Shown: positions 1-8,110 of the stretch, piece by piece
How positions within the stretch are numbered: position 1 is the first letter of the stretch
Layout: each line of letters opens with the position of its first letter
Assembly: GCA_016284885.1 (NCBI GenBank)
Contig: JAEEPQ010000007.1
Coordinates: 1 to 38,173, forward strand
Length of the DNA stretch: 38,173 nucleotides
Direction of reading: 5' to 3'
Source of the DNA: Desulfovibrio sp.
Lineage (GTDB): Bacteria > Desulfobacterota > Desulfovibrionia > Desulfovibrionales > Desulfovibrionaceae
Position numbers and translations under genes: made by a program
Notes under the pieces: model-generated
The model's database searches: none
What the model saw: only the letters and a program-made list of their open reading frames with translations
What the model was told of the DNA's origin: nothing

Positions 1-901
1 GGCCGAGGCCCGGACGGTCTCTGAAGTCCGGAACCAGCAGCTTCATGAAGAGCATCTTGGGGGGCACCGGCGTCTCGCCGCCCTTCCGGATGGCCTCCCC
101 GTTGTCGCCGCGCCCGTCGGTCATGCCGATCAGTTCGTAGCCAGCGGCCTTGTAGCACGCTCCGTCGTGCTTCGCGGGGTTCACGAACGTTTCGATCAGG
201 CAGGCGTCGACGCCCCATTCATCCCTGTACACCTTCCTGGCGAAGTCTTCTCCCATGGCGATGACTTTGGATGCCAGGTTGCGGCAGCCTTTCGTCCGGA
301 CGAGAAGGCGGCTGTTGAAGATGATGATTTTCCTGGCGAGCGCGTCCCTCTGCTCCGGAGTGAACTGCACGAAGTCGTCCCTCAGCGCAAGGGCGTCCAC
401 GGCAGAGGAGAAGCACATGCACGCCAGAAGGCCGTGGACGGAATAGAACAGGAGTCTGAGCGCACGTCCGGGAGGCACGGAGGCTCCGACGTCGTGCTCG
501 GTTTCAAGCGCGGTGTTCCAGGTCAGGAGCTCCAGGTCGGTTGTGACTCTGACAATCCAGATCTTCCCGATCTTTTCGACGCTGTCCGGAACCCCCTCGG
601 GCAGGGGCACCGGCTCAGGGAGGCACCGGGGCTTGCGGGAGCGCTTTTCTCTGGGAGGCTCCCAGCGGAGCGAGCTCTGGAGATCGAGGATCCCGTCGCG
701 GTGAAGCTCCTCCAGAGCCCGTGCGCAGGTGTGATCCCGGTAGCTGCCGCAGGCGTTGCGCAGCTTAAGCGCTGCGCAGAGAAAGTACGCGAACTGGAGA
801 AGGGTGCGTCCAGCCTGATCCAGAAGCCACTGCCGAACCTTTTCCAGTACCTCGGGCGCGGAAAGGGTTTGCTTGAGAGTAGAAATGTCATGCGTATCCA
901 T
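1..901 (-). CDS. DUF4338 / DruA-like protein, 3' end truncated by window edge
   Basis: Hand translation of the minus strand from ATG at 901 is open to base 1: MDTHDISTLKQTLSAPEVLEKVRQWLLDQAGRTLLQFAYFLCAALKLRNACGSYRDHTCARALEELHRDGILDLQ...GLLACMCFSSAVDALALRDDFVQFTPEQRDALARKIIIFNSRLLVRTKGCRNLASKVIAMGEDFARKVYRDEWGVDACLIETFVNPAKHDGACYKAAGYELIGMTDGRGDNGE... The patterns FxSA..RD, NxRxL, NLAS, LIETFV, GxCYxAAxxxxxGxTxGRG are those of DUF4338. Not in the ORF track because there is no stop inside the window. Confidence 0.78.
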   Translation of the reverse strand, partial: MDTHDISTLKQTLSAPEVLEKVRQWLLDQAGRTLLQFAYFLCAALKLRNACGSYRDHTCARALEELHRDGILDLQSSLRWEPPREKRSRKPRCLPEPVPLPEGVPDSVEKIGKIWIVRVTTDLELLTWNTALETEHDVGASVPPGRALRLLFYSVHGLLACMCFSSAVDALALRDDFVQFTPEQRDALARKIIIFNSRLLVRTKGCRNLASKVIAMGEDFARKVYRDEWGVDACLIETFVNPAKHDGACYKAAGYELIGMTDGRGDNGEAIRKGGETPVPPKMLFMKLLVPDFRDRPGLG

Positions 902-2226
902 GCCAGGGAGGATGGCAGATTTTTCCCGGTTTGTTTATAAAATCCAGTCTGGGCAAAGGTCAGACCGAGCCTGAGTCGATCCAGCTCATCGGCGTACCAC
1001 TGCATCAGCGCACGCCGTCGCTCCAGAAATTCGCTGCGGTTGTACGCGGCTCTAACGCTGTTCTTGTCCGCGTGCGAGAGCTGGGCCTCGATGATGTCCG
1101 CCTCCCACTGGCCGTCCGCATTGGCGTAGGTCGAGAACATGGCGCGACATCCGTGGGGCGTCATCTGCTCCTTGTTCCAGCCCAGATCGCGGATGGCGGC
1201 CAGAAGGGCGCCGTCCGACAGGTGCTTGGACGCCGAACGCGCGGACGGAAAGCCCCATGCCGACCGGCTCGAATCCTTCAACTCCCTGAGCAGCTCCAGC
1301 GCCTGCCGCGGGAGCGGAACGCGGTGCTCCCGCCGGCGCTTCAACCGGCCTGCGGGCACGGTCCACGTTGCGGACTCCAGGTCGATTTCCTCCCATTGCG
1401 CCCCAAGGACCTCTTGGGAGCGGCCTGCGGTCCAGACCGTCATGAGCAGGGCCGCCCGCACGACGGGCGAGTGCGGATAGTTCCAGACGTGCTGCATGAA
1501 CCGGCCGATTTCTCCGTGGTCGGTCTGCGCCGCGAAATGGCGCTTGCCATGGCTTGGCTGGAGGATCATCTGGACCTCAAGGTCCCGGCTCGGGTCCGAC
1601 TGGACGGCGCCGATCCCCCGGCCGTACTTCAGCGGACCCGCGATCGACTGGAATACGCGCCTGGCCGTCTCCCGCTTGCCTTTGAGGGATGGCTGGGAGA
1701 CAACGCGGACAATGTCCTGAGGCTCGAGCCACGCGGCGGGGAGAGAGCCGATTTTTCCGGCGATGTAGGTCTCGTAGTGGGTCCGGCGCTGGGCCACGTG
1801 GGCGTCTCCCCAGGACGGCCGCATGGACTGGTACCATCGCTCGTGGAGCTCGCCAAAGGACATCTCCCCTGAAAGTCGCGGATCGTGGCCTTCCCCGGCC
1901 TGCTTCCGGTTCTCTTCATGCCGTTTCCGCGCCTCCTTGATGGAGGCTTCCGGCCAGACGCCGAGGCCGATTCGGATGCGCTTCCCGCAACGGAATACCC
2001 TCGACTCCCATCGCTTGCTTCCGCTGGGCTCAACAATGATGAAGAGGCCGTTGCCATCGGCGAGCAGGCGCGACCGAAGCTTCCCATCCTCTCCGCGCTC
2101 GGGCTTAAGGGCCTCAATGTCGGAGTTCGTGAGCCGTTCCTTGCCACGGTTCTCGGCCAGACGAGGCCGGCCCCGTCCTTTTTTCTGCGCCTTATTGCCT
2201 GAATCTGCTCTCTTTTTCGCGTCCAT
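523..2226 (-). CDS. P4-type tyrosine recombinase/integrase (with anomalous C-terminal extension)
   Basis: ORF 523..2283; likely start MDAKKRADSG at 2226 with upstream AGGAGG. Arm-binding region (ADGNGLFIIVEPSGSKRWESRVFRCGKRIRIGLGVWPEASIKEARKRHEENRK), RSQEVLGAQWEEID, TPHGCRAMFSTYAN, IEAQLSHADKNSVRAAYNRSEFLERRRALMQWYADELDRL. Recognisable integrase homology ends near position ~950. Confidence 0.9.
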   Translation of the reverse strand: MDAKKRADSGNKAQKKGRGRPRLAENRGKERLTNSDIEALKPERGEDGKLRSRLLADGNGLFIIVEPSGSKRWESRVFRCGKRIRIGLGVWPEASIKEARKRHEENRKQAGEGHDPRLSGEMSFGELHERWYQSMRPSWGDAHVAQRRTHYETYIAGKIGSLPAAWLEPQDIVRVVSQPSLKGKRETARRVFQSIAGPLKYGRGIGAVQSDPSRDLEVQMILQPSHGKRHFAAQTDHGEIGRFMQHVWNYPHSPVVRAALLMTVWTAGRSQEVLGAQWEEIDLESATWTVPAGRLKRRREHRVPLPRQALELLRELKDSSRSAWGFPSARSASKHLSDGALLAAIRDLGWNKEQMTPHGCRAMFSTYANADGQWEADIIEAQLSHADKNSVRAAYNRSEFLERRRALMQWYADELDRLRLGLTFAQTGFYKQTGKNLPSSLAWIRMTFLLSSKPFPRPRYWKRFGSGFWIRLDAPFSSSRTFSAQRLSCATPAAATGITPAHGLWRSFTATGSSISRARSAGSLPEKSAPASPGASLSRCPCPRGFRTASKRSGRSGLSESQPTWSS

Positions 2227-2330
2227 TGGCCACCCGACCTCCTCTGCTCCCGTGAGGCGGCCAGAAAGGCGGCCAGTACGCAATCAAAATAGAGGCCCGT
2301 TCCTACCGCGGTTCGGGGAAAAAGACAACA

Positions 2331-2376
2331 AAACCCGCGGTCTGGTCCTCTGCAGGACCCAAGAGACCGCGGGTTT
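2331..2376 (-). terminator. Long hairpin downstream of tRNA-Ser
   Basis: Arms aaacccgcggtct (2331-2343) and agaccgcgggttt (2364-2376), with nested ggtcct/aggacc; T-rich sequence follows on the minus strand (GTTGTCTTTTTC). Confidence 0.7.
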
Positions 2377-2385
2377 GAAATGTGC

Positions 2386-2478
2386 TGGCGGAAAGGGTGG
2401 GATTCGAACCCACGTGCCCCATCTCTGGGACAACTCGATTTCGAGTCGAGCTCGTTGCGACCGCTTCGATACCTTTCC
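2386..2478 (-). tRNA. tRNA-Ser (anticodon CGA)
   Basis: Reverse complement GGAAAGGTATCGAAGCGGTCGCAACGAGCTCGACTCGAAATCGAG...GTGGGTTCGAATCCCACCCTTTCCGCCA; 7-bp acceptor GGAAAGG/CCTTTCC, T-loop TTCGAAT, long variable arm, encoded CCA. Confidence 0.93.
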
Positions 2479-2532
2479 GCTCCGGAGAAGGCCGGACCAG
2501 CCAGCAAGGCAGGCGTTCGGCCCTTCCTACGA

Positions 2533-2562
2533 AAAGACGCACATATCGCTATGTGCGTCTTT
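2533..2562 (-). terminator. Intrinsic terminator/processing hairpin between tRNA-Glu and tRNA-Ser
   Basis: Perfect 13-bp inverted repeat aaagacgcacata-tcgc-tatgtgcgtcttt; minus strand ends in GTCTTTTC. Confidence 0.7.
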
Positions 2563-2574
2563 CCTAGAAATTTA

Positions 2575-2650
2575 TGGCGTCTCCAAGCAGATTCGAACTG
2601 CTCTTAGCGACGTGAGAGGCCGCTGTCCTAACCGGATAGACGATGGAGAC
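2575..2650 (-). tRNA. tRNA-Glu (anticodon CTC)
   Basis: Reverse complement GTCTCCATCGTCTATCCGGTTAGGACAGCGGCCTCTCACGTCGCTAAGAGCAGTTCGAATCTGCTTGGAGACGCCA; acceptor GTCTCCA/TGGAGAC, anticodon loop CTCTCAC, encoded CCA. Confidence 0.93.
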
Positions 2651-2664
2651 GTACCGCACGTGTA

Positions 2665-2693
2665 GAAGTACGCTTAAAGCCCCCTGCTGTCAA
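2665..2693 (-). promoter_or_regulatory. Candidate sigma70-type promoter of the tRNA-Glu/tRNA-Ser unit
   Basis: Perfect TTGACA (RC of 2688-2693), 17-nt spacer, weak -10 TACTTC, 15 nt before the tRNA 5' end. Confidence 0.45.
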
Positions 2694-2746
2694 CAGCTTT
2701 TTCCGCCTTAAGAAAAAAAAGTTTGCGCCAAGGCAAAGAACAAAAT

Positions 2747-2781
2747 CGGGCGACCCCGGAGCACATCCGGACGGTCGCCCG
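2747..2781 (-). terminator. Terminator hairpin downstream of uspA
   Basis: cgggcgacc ... ggtcgcccg inverted repeat followed on the minus strand by ATTTTGTTCTTT. Confidence 0.6.
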
Positions 2782-2808
2782 TTCAAAAACTTTTTCTTGT
2801 GATTCAGG

Positions 2809-3252
2809 CTACTTGGAAGGACGGATGGTCAGAACCGGAATAGTGGAGTTCTTGACGACCTTCTCAGCCACGGAGCCGAAGATGATGCGGTCGATGCCCT
2901 TGCGCCCGTGCGTGCCCATGACAATCATGTCAACGCCGTCGCGCTTGGCCTTGGCCAGGATTTCATCGGAGGCGTAGCCGACGAGGACTTCGCCCTCGGC
3001 CTTCACGCCCTCGAAGTGCTCGGCGACGAAGGCGTTCATGCTGGCCTGGGCGCCACTGACGATCTCGCCGACAAAGGCGTGGATGTCGCTCTGGGGAACC
3101 TTGAAGCCGGTGTACTGGCTCAAGGTAGGAGCAACGTAGACGACGGTTACTTCAGCGCCGAGCTTGGAGGCGATAAGGGAAGCGTATTCGGCGACTTCCG
3201 CACTGTGCTCGGACAGGTCGATAGAGCAGAGAATCTTCTGGATGGACTTCAT
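2809..3252 (-). CDS. Universal stress protein (UspA family)
   Basis: 147 aa; MKSIQKILCSIDLSEHSAEVAEYA...DMIVMGTHGRKGIDRIIFGSVAEKVVKNSTIPVLTIR is the Usp G-2x-G-9x-G(S/T) signature. Confidence 0.95.
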   Translation of the reverse strand: MKSIQKILCSIDLSEHSAEVAEYASLIASKLGAEVTVVYVAPTLSQYTGFKVPQSDIHAFVGEIVSGAQASMNAFVAEHFEGVKAEGEVLVGYASDEILAKAKRDGVDMIVMGTHGRKGIDRIIFGSVAEKVVKNSTIPVLTIRPSK

Positions 3253-3440
3253 GTCGTACCCTCACTAGCAAACCTATGATTGATAACGCTTCTCCATACG
3301 GATTGGCGCCGAGACTGTGCACTTGAGACTGCACAGCGTTGACGATCAAAACATACATTCACGATCGCAAAAAAGCAAACGGCTGTTGGCAAAAAATGGA
3401 CAAGAACATGCCTGCAGCCTAGCCGGCGACGGCGCCAGGG

Positions 3441-4160
3441 CTATGCTCCCGGAGCCTTGCGTCCGCCAAGCCAGTGCCGGGCAAGGTCGGCCCGCCGCGA
3501 CTCCAGCAGTCTGGCAACGCCGGCTGGCACGAGGAAGTCGAGGCTACGGCCCTGCGCCCAGCGCTCCCTGACGGCGGAGGAGCTCACGTCGAGCCAGGGT
3601 ACGGGCAGAAAAAGCATCTCGCCCTGAGACGTGCGCATGCCCGAGGCTCCGGGGACGGTGGCTTCAGACGGCTCCGCCCCTGGCCAGAAGCTCCGGACCA
3701 TCGCCTGGAAGCGCTCAAGGGGATAGAAGCCTCTCGGCACGACGACCGGCGTGCAGCGCTCCGGCAGGCGCAGGCCGTTCTTCCAGCTGGGCAGCATCTC
3801 GAAGTCCCCGCTGCCGAGCACGAAGTAGAACCTGCGCCCGGGCTCGCGTTCGGCGAAGATGCCGAGCGTGTCCCATGTGTAGGACTGGTCTTCGCGCTCC
3901 CCTTCCAGCTCGTTGCAGAAGAGCCAGGGATAGGGGGCGCAGGCCTCCCGGATGAGGGCCGCGCGGATGGCGAAGGGGAGGATGACGGCATTGGCCTTGT
4001 GAGGAGGACGCGAGTTGGGAAGGATGTCCACCCTGGAGACGATGCCCGCAAAGGCCTCGTGCACCTCGATGGCGAGGCGCAGATGGCCCACATGGAGCGG
4101 GTTGAAGGTGCCGCCGAGAAGGGCTATGCCCTGCCCTGCGTCCGGCGCGCCCTCAGCCAT
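3441..4160 (-). CDS. nadD: Nicotinate-nucleotide adenylyltransferase
   Basis: GIALLGGTFNPLHVGHLRLAIEV (GGTFNPxHxGH), C-terminal LDVSSSAVRERWAQGRSLDFLVP (ISST-like motif). Start overlaps the proA stop (TGATG). Confidence 0.93.
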   Translation of the reverse strand: MAEGAPDAGQGIALLGGTFNPLHVGHLRLAIEVHEAFAGIVSRVDILPNSRPPHKANAVILPFAIRAALIREACAPYPWLFCNELEGEREDQSYTWDTLGIFAEREPGRRFYFVLGSGDFEMLPSWKNGLRLPERCTPVVVPRGFYPLERFQAMVRSFWPGAEPSEATVPGASGMRTSQGEMLFLPVPWLDVSSSAVRERWAQGRSLDFLVPAGVARLLESRRADLARHWLGGRKAPGA

Positions 4161-5416
4161 CAGCCGCGCACCTGTCCGTCGCCCAAGACCACGAACTTGG
4201 TGGTCGTGAGCTCCATGACGCCCATGGGGCCGTAGGAGTGCAGCTTGGAGGTGGAGATGCCGATCTCCGCGCCGAGGCCCAGCTGACCGCCGTCGTTGAA
4301 GCGCGTGGAGACGTTGACGCCGACCATGGAGGCGTCGGCCTCGCGGAGGAAGCGCATGGCGTTGGCGTGGTCGTTGGTGCAGATGACCTCGGTGTGGTTG
4401 GAGTTGTACCTGGCGATGTGGTCCAGGGCCTCGTCCATGGAGTCGACGACGCGCACGGCGAGGACGAGGTCGTGGAACTCCATGCCGCAGTCTTCGGGCT
4501 GCATGGGCTTGGCCGTGGCTCCGAGCAGGGGGAGGGAGCGCGGATCAGCCCGGAACTCGACGCCAGCCTTGCCGAGGCGAACGGCGACCATGGGCAGGAA
4601 GACCTCGGCGCAGGCCCTGTGGACAAGGAGGCATTCGAGGGCGTTGCACACGCCCGGGCGCTGCACCTTGCCGTTGAACACGATGCCAAGCGCCTTGTCG
4701 AGGTCTGCGGACTCGTCGACGTAGCAGTGGCACACGCCCTTGTAGTGCTTGAGCACGGGCATGGTGGCAGCTTCCGTGACGGTGCGCACCAGGCCCTCGC
4801 CGCCGCGGGGGATCATCACGTCGATGAATTCGTCGAGCTTGCACAGGGCTGCCACGGCCGCGTGGTCCGTGGTCTGCACGAGCTGGGCCGCGTCTCCGGG
4901 AAGGCCGGCCTCCTGCAGCGCCTGCTGGAGCATGGAAGCGAGGTAGCGGTTGGAGTTGATGGCCTCGCGGCCGCCACGCAGGATGACGGCGTTGCCGGCC
5001 TTGAGGCAGAGAATGGCGGCATCGATGGTGACGTTGGGACGGGCCTCGTAGATCATGGCGACGACGCCGAGCGGCACTCGCATCTTGCCGACAAGGAGGC
5101 CGTTGGGGCGCTGCCACTGGCGGTCCATGGCGCCGATGGGATCGGACATGTCGGCCACGTGGATGCAGGCCTTGTGCATCTCCTCGACAATGGCCGGCGT
5201 GAGGGTCAGGCGGTCGAGGCGGGGCGCATCGAGGCCGAGCTTGCGGGCCTCCTCCACGTCCTTGGCGTTGACGGCGATGATGTCCTTCCTGTGCTCCATG
5301 AGCAGCCTAGCCAGAGCGTAGAGCATGTCCGTCTTGGCCTTGGGGCTGGCGCTGGCCATGAGCCTGGAGGCCTGGCGGGCCCGTTCGCCCATCTGGCGTA
5401 CTGTGTCGAATACCAT
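4160..5416 (-). CDS. proA: Glutamate-5-semialdehyde dehydrogenase (gamma-glutamyl phosphate reductase)
   Basis: 418 aa; VPLGVVAMIYEARPNVTIDAAILCLKAGNAVILRGG, YKGVCHCYVDESADLDKA, GVNVSTRFNDGGQLGLGAEIGISTSKLHSYGPMG. Confidence 0.96.
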   Translation of the reverse strand: MVFDTVRQMGERARQASRLMASASPKAKTDMLYALARLLMEHRKDIIAVNAKDVEEARKLGLDAPRLDRLTLTPAIVEEMHKACIHVADMSDPIGAMDRQWQRPNGLLVGKMRVPLGVVAMIYEARPNVTIDAAILCLKAGNAVILRGGREAINSNRYLASMLQQALQEAGLPGDAAQLVQTTDHAAVAALCKLDEFIDVMIPRGGEGLVRTVTEAATMPVLKHYKGVCHCYVDESADLDKALGIVFNGKVQRPGVCNALECLLVHRACAEVFLPMVAVRLGKAGVEFRADPRSLPLLGATAKPMQPEDCGMEFHDLVLAVRVVDSMDEALDHIARYNSNHTEVICTNDHANAMRFLREADASMVGVNVSTRFNDGGQLGLGAEIGISTSKLHSYGPMGVMELTTTKFVVLGDGQVRG

Positions 5417-5631
5417 AAGTGGCGTCCTCCTTTGGAAATAGCCTAAAAACCTTAATCGACTTCACAGGCCTGCGCAATGCACTTACGCCGTCCCGCATCC
5501 GGACAGGCCCGGACAGCTCCCTGGCAGGAACTTTTGCATTGCGCTCACGGGCCATATGGCCGAATATGGCACGCAGGGCAAAGCTTCCGCCAAGGCGGCG
5601 GGCGCCCTCCCCTCTCCGGAGCATCCCAAGC

Positions 5632-7455
5632 ATGATGAAATTCCTCCCCCTCGAGCTGCTCATGGCCCTCATGTCCAAGGGCGCGACCAGAAAGCACGAG
5701 TCGTTCGTGCGGCGCTACATGGCCATCCTCGTCCTGTCGCTCGCGGTCTTCAGTATCGTCTTCCACTTCATCATGCTCTACGAAGGCCAGCAGCACTCCT
5801 GGCTGACGGGCCTGTACTGGTCGCTCACGGTCATGACGACCCTCGGCTTCGGCGACATCACCTTCACAACGGATCTCGGCCGGACTTTTTCCATTCTGGT
5901 CCTGCTCTTCGGCATGCTCTACTTCATGGTGCTCCTGCCATTCACCTTCATCCAGCACGTCTACCAGCCCTGGCTGGAGCGGCAGAAGAAGGAGCGCGTG
6001 CCGCGATCGCTTCCGCCGGAGACGGCTGGGCACGTGCTCATTGCCGGCACCGATGCCATCGCGCTCGATCTGGCGCTCAACCTCGGCCGCGTGGGCGTCG
6101 AGCCAATTCTCATCTGCGACGACACCCAGAAGGCGCTGACCCTCATCGAACAGGGCTTCCGGGTCGTGCTTGGCTGGCACGACAATCCCGAAACCTACCG
6201 CCGCCTGCAGGCGGACAAGGCGGCCCAGCTCGTGGTGCTCGATTCGGACGTGCGCAGCTGCAACATCGTCTTCTCGGCCCGCGAGGCGGCCCCCAAGCTC
6301 ACCATCGTGACGGGTGTGGCCCAGCTGGCGGCCCGGGACGTCCTGCGCATGGCCGGCTGCTCGCGCTGCTTCCACTTCTACAGCCTGCTCGGCGAAGCCT
6401 TGGCAAGGCGCGTCATCAAGCCCAGCCACCGCCTCAGCGTGCTCGGCCGCTTTGGGCGCATCTGCATCGGCGAGGCGCCCGTCATGCGCACGCCCCTCGC
6501 CGGCAAGACGCTCCTGCAAAGCGCCCTGCGCCACGACACCGGCGTCAACGTCGTCGGCGTCTGGGAGCGTGGCATCTTCTCCCTGCCCCGCCTGGACACG
6601 GTCTTTACCAACTCGACCGTGCTGGTCGTCGCCGGCACCGAAGAGCAGCTCGAAGCCTTCAACCGCCTGGTGAGCCAGGCCGACAGCGTGCCGGAAAAGC
6701 AGCAGGCCACCATCATCCTCGGCGCCGGCCGCGTGGGCGTCGCCGTGGCCAGGAGTCTCGCCCGGCGCGAACTTCCCTGCGTCATCGTGGACAAGAAGCC
6801 AAACCTCAAGGTCGGCGGCACCCCTGTCGTGTGCGGCGACGCGGCGGATCTCAACGTGCTGGAGCAGGCCGGCATCCGCACCGCGCCTTCCATCATCGTC
6901 ACCACCCACGACGACGACTCCAACATCTATCTCACCATCTACTGCCGCAAGCTGCGTCCGGACGCCCAGATCATCTCGCGCGCCTCGCTGGACCGCAACG
7001 TGAGCGTCCTGCACACGGCGGGAGCGGACCTTGTGCTCTCGCTCTCCTCCATGGTGAGCTCCACCGTGGTCAACCTGCTCTCCCCGGACAGCATGATCAT
7101 GCTCAACGAGCGCCTGGCCGTGTTCTGCTACACCGTGCACGGTCGCCTCGCCGGCAAGTCCCTCAAGGAAAGCGGCATACGCAACAACACCCGCTGCAGC
7201 GTGCTCGCCGTGCACAGCGCGGACGGCTCGGTGGCCGTCAATCCCGTCGCCACCTACGTCTTCAAGATGGCGGACAAGCTCTACCTCATCGGCGACTCCG
7301 ACAGCCAGGAGGCCTTCCGCAAGCGCTACGGCATGGACGATGATCTCGGAAGCCAGCTCATGGCCGCCCACTGGGGCGAGGCCGACGGCGCCCAGAAGCC
7401 AAAGGACCAGAAGCCAAAGGAAGCCGCGCCCCAGGCCGAGCGGGCCCAAGGCTAG
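5632..7455 (+). CDS. Potassium channel with two TrkA-N/RCK-type domains
   Basis: In-frame start MMKFLPLELLMAL at 5632 inside ORF 5419..7455; pore loop TVMTTLGFGDITF; two Rossmann RCK modules (HVLIAGTDAIALDLALNLGRVGVEPILICDD; ATIILGAGRVGVAVARSLARRELPCVIVDKK) and a TrkA-C-like end. Confidence 0.9.
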   Translation: MMKFLPLELLMALMSKGATRKHESFVRRYMAILVLSLAVFSIVFHFIMLYEGQQHSWLTGLYWSLTVMTTLGFGDITFTTDLGRTFSILVLLFGMLYFMVLLPFTFIQHVYQPWLERQKKERVPRSLPPETAGHVLIAGTDAIALDLALNLGRVGVEPILICDDTQKALTLIEQGFRVVLGWHDNPETYRRLQADKAAQLVVLDSDVRSCNIVFSAREAAPKLTIVTGVAQLAARDVLRMAGCSRCFHFYSLLGEALARRVIKPSHRLSVLGRFGRICIGEAPVMRTPLAGKTLLQSALRHDTGVNVVGVWERGIFSLPRLDTVFTNSTVLVVAGTEEQLEAFNRLVSQADSVPEKQQATIILGAGRVGVAVARSLARRELPCVIVDKKPNLKVGGTPVVCGDAADLNVLEQAGIRTAPSIIVTTHDDDSNIYLTIYCRKLRPDAQIISRASLDRNVSVLHTAGADLVLSLSSMVSSTVVNLLSPDSMIMLNERLAVFCYTVHGRLAGKSLKESGIRNNTRCSVLAVHSADGSVAVNPVATYVFKMADKLYLIGDSDSQEAFRKRYGMDDDLGSQLMAAHWGEADGAQKPKDQKPKEAAPQAERAQG

Positions 7456-7539
7456 CGCAGAGGGCGCCAGGGCTGTGCCTATCCTGTCGCAAAGGACCGG
7501 ACGCGCCCGAAGGACCGCCTCGATGCCCGGACGCCTGGC

Positions 7540-8079
7540 CTAGCGAGACTTCGGCGCGTCTGCGCCGCTGGCGGCCCGCAGGAGCTCTCCCAGATGCCTG
7601 CGGACCAGGCCGCATTCCTTCTCGGAGACGGCAGGCATGTCGCTGGGGCGGGACTTGAAGTCCTCGCCTTCGGAAACCATGGCCATGGCCGCCGCCGTGC
7701 GCCCCATGACGCAGAAGAAGCGCACCGGCTCCCAGCCACGGGACGAGGCCCAGGAGGCAGCGGCGGCCGAATAGACGAAGCCCGGCTTTCCACCGGCAAG
7801 GGCGGGATGCGCCTCTTCGCCCGTCGCCCTGCTCCAGGACCTAAAGCTCCCGATGTCGCCGGCAAAGCGCACGATCTCGTCCTCCGTCATGTCGGGCTGT
7901 CCCCGGTAGACGTCGAAGGCCTGGCCCGGAACCGGAACGGCCTGGCTGGGCGCGGCTTTCGGCGCCTTCTGCTTCGGTCCTGCGCAGGGGGCCGGCTGGG
8001 CCAGACAGAGGGTAAGGCAGGCCAGCGCCAGGGCGCCCCTGGCCGCGGCTTTGAGCGTGTACTGCAGGGATGTCTGCAT
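7540..8079 (-). CDS. Small secreted hypothetical protein
   Basis: 179 aa with N-terminal signal peptide (ALALACLTLCLAQPAPCAG) and no recognised domain; 31 nt downstream of the GH3 gene. Confidence 0.65.
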   Translation of the reverse strand: MQTSLQYTLKAAARGALALACLTLCLAQPAPCAGPKQKAPKAAPSQAVPVPGQAFDVYRGQPDMTEDEIVRFAGDIGSFRSWSRATGEEAHPALAGGKPGFVYSAAAASWASSRGWEPVRFFCVMGRTAAAMAMVSEGEDFKSRPSDMPAVSEKECGLVRRHLGELLRAASGADAPKSR

Positions 8080-8110
8080 AGTCGTCTTCCTTGCGCGGCG
8101 TCCGCGCGGG

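Noticed and set aside
167-940. 257 aa plus-strand ORF at the left edge
   Set aside because: Antisense to the DruA-like reading frame; no recognisable motif.
5545-7449. 634 aa minus-strand ORF
   Set aside because: Antisense shadow of the K+ channel gene.
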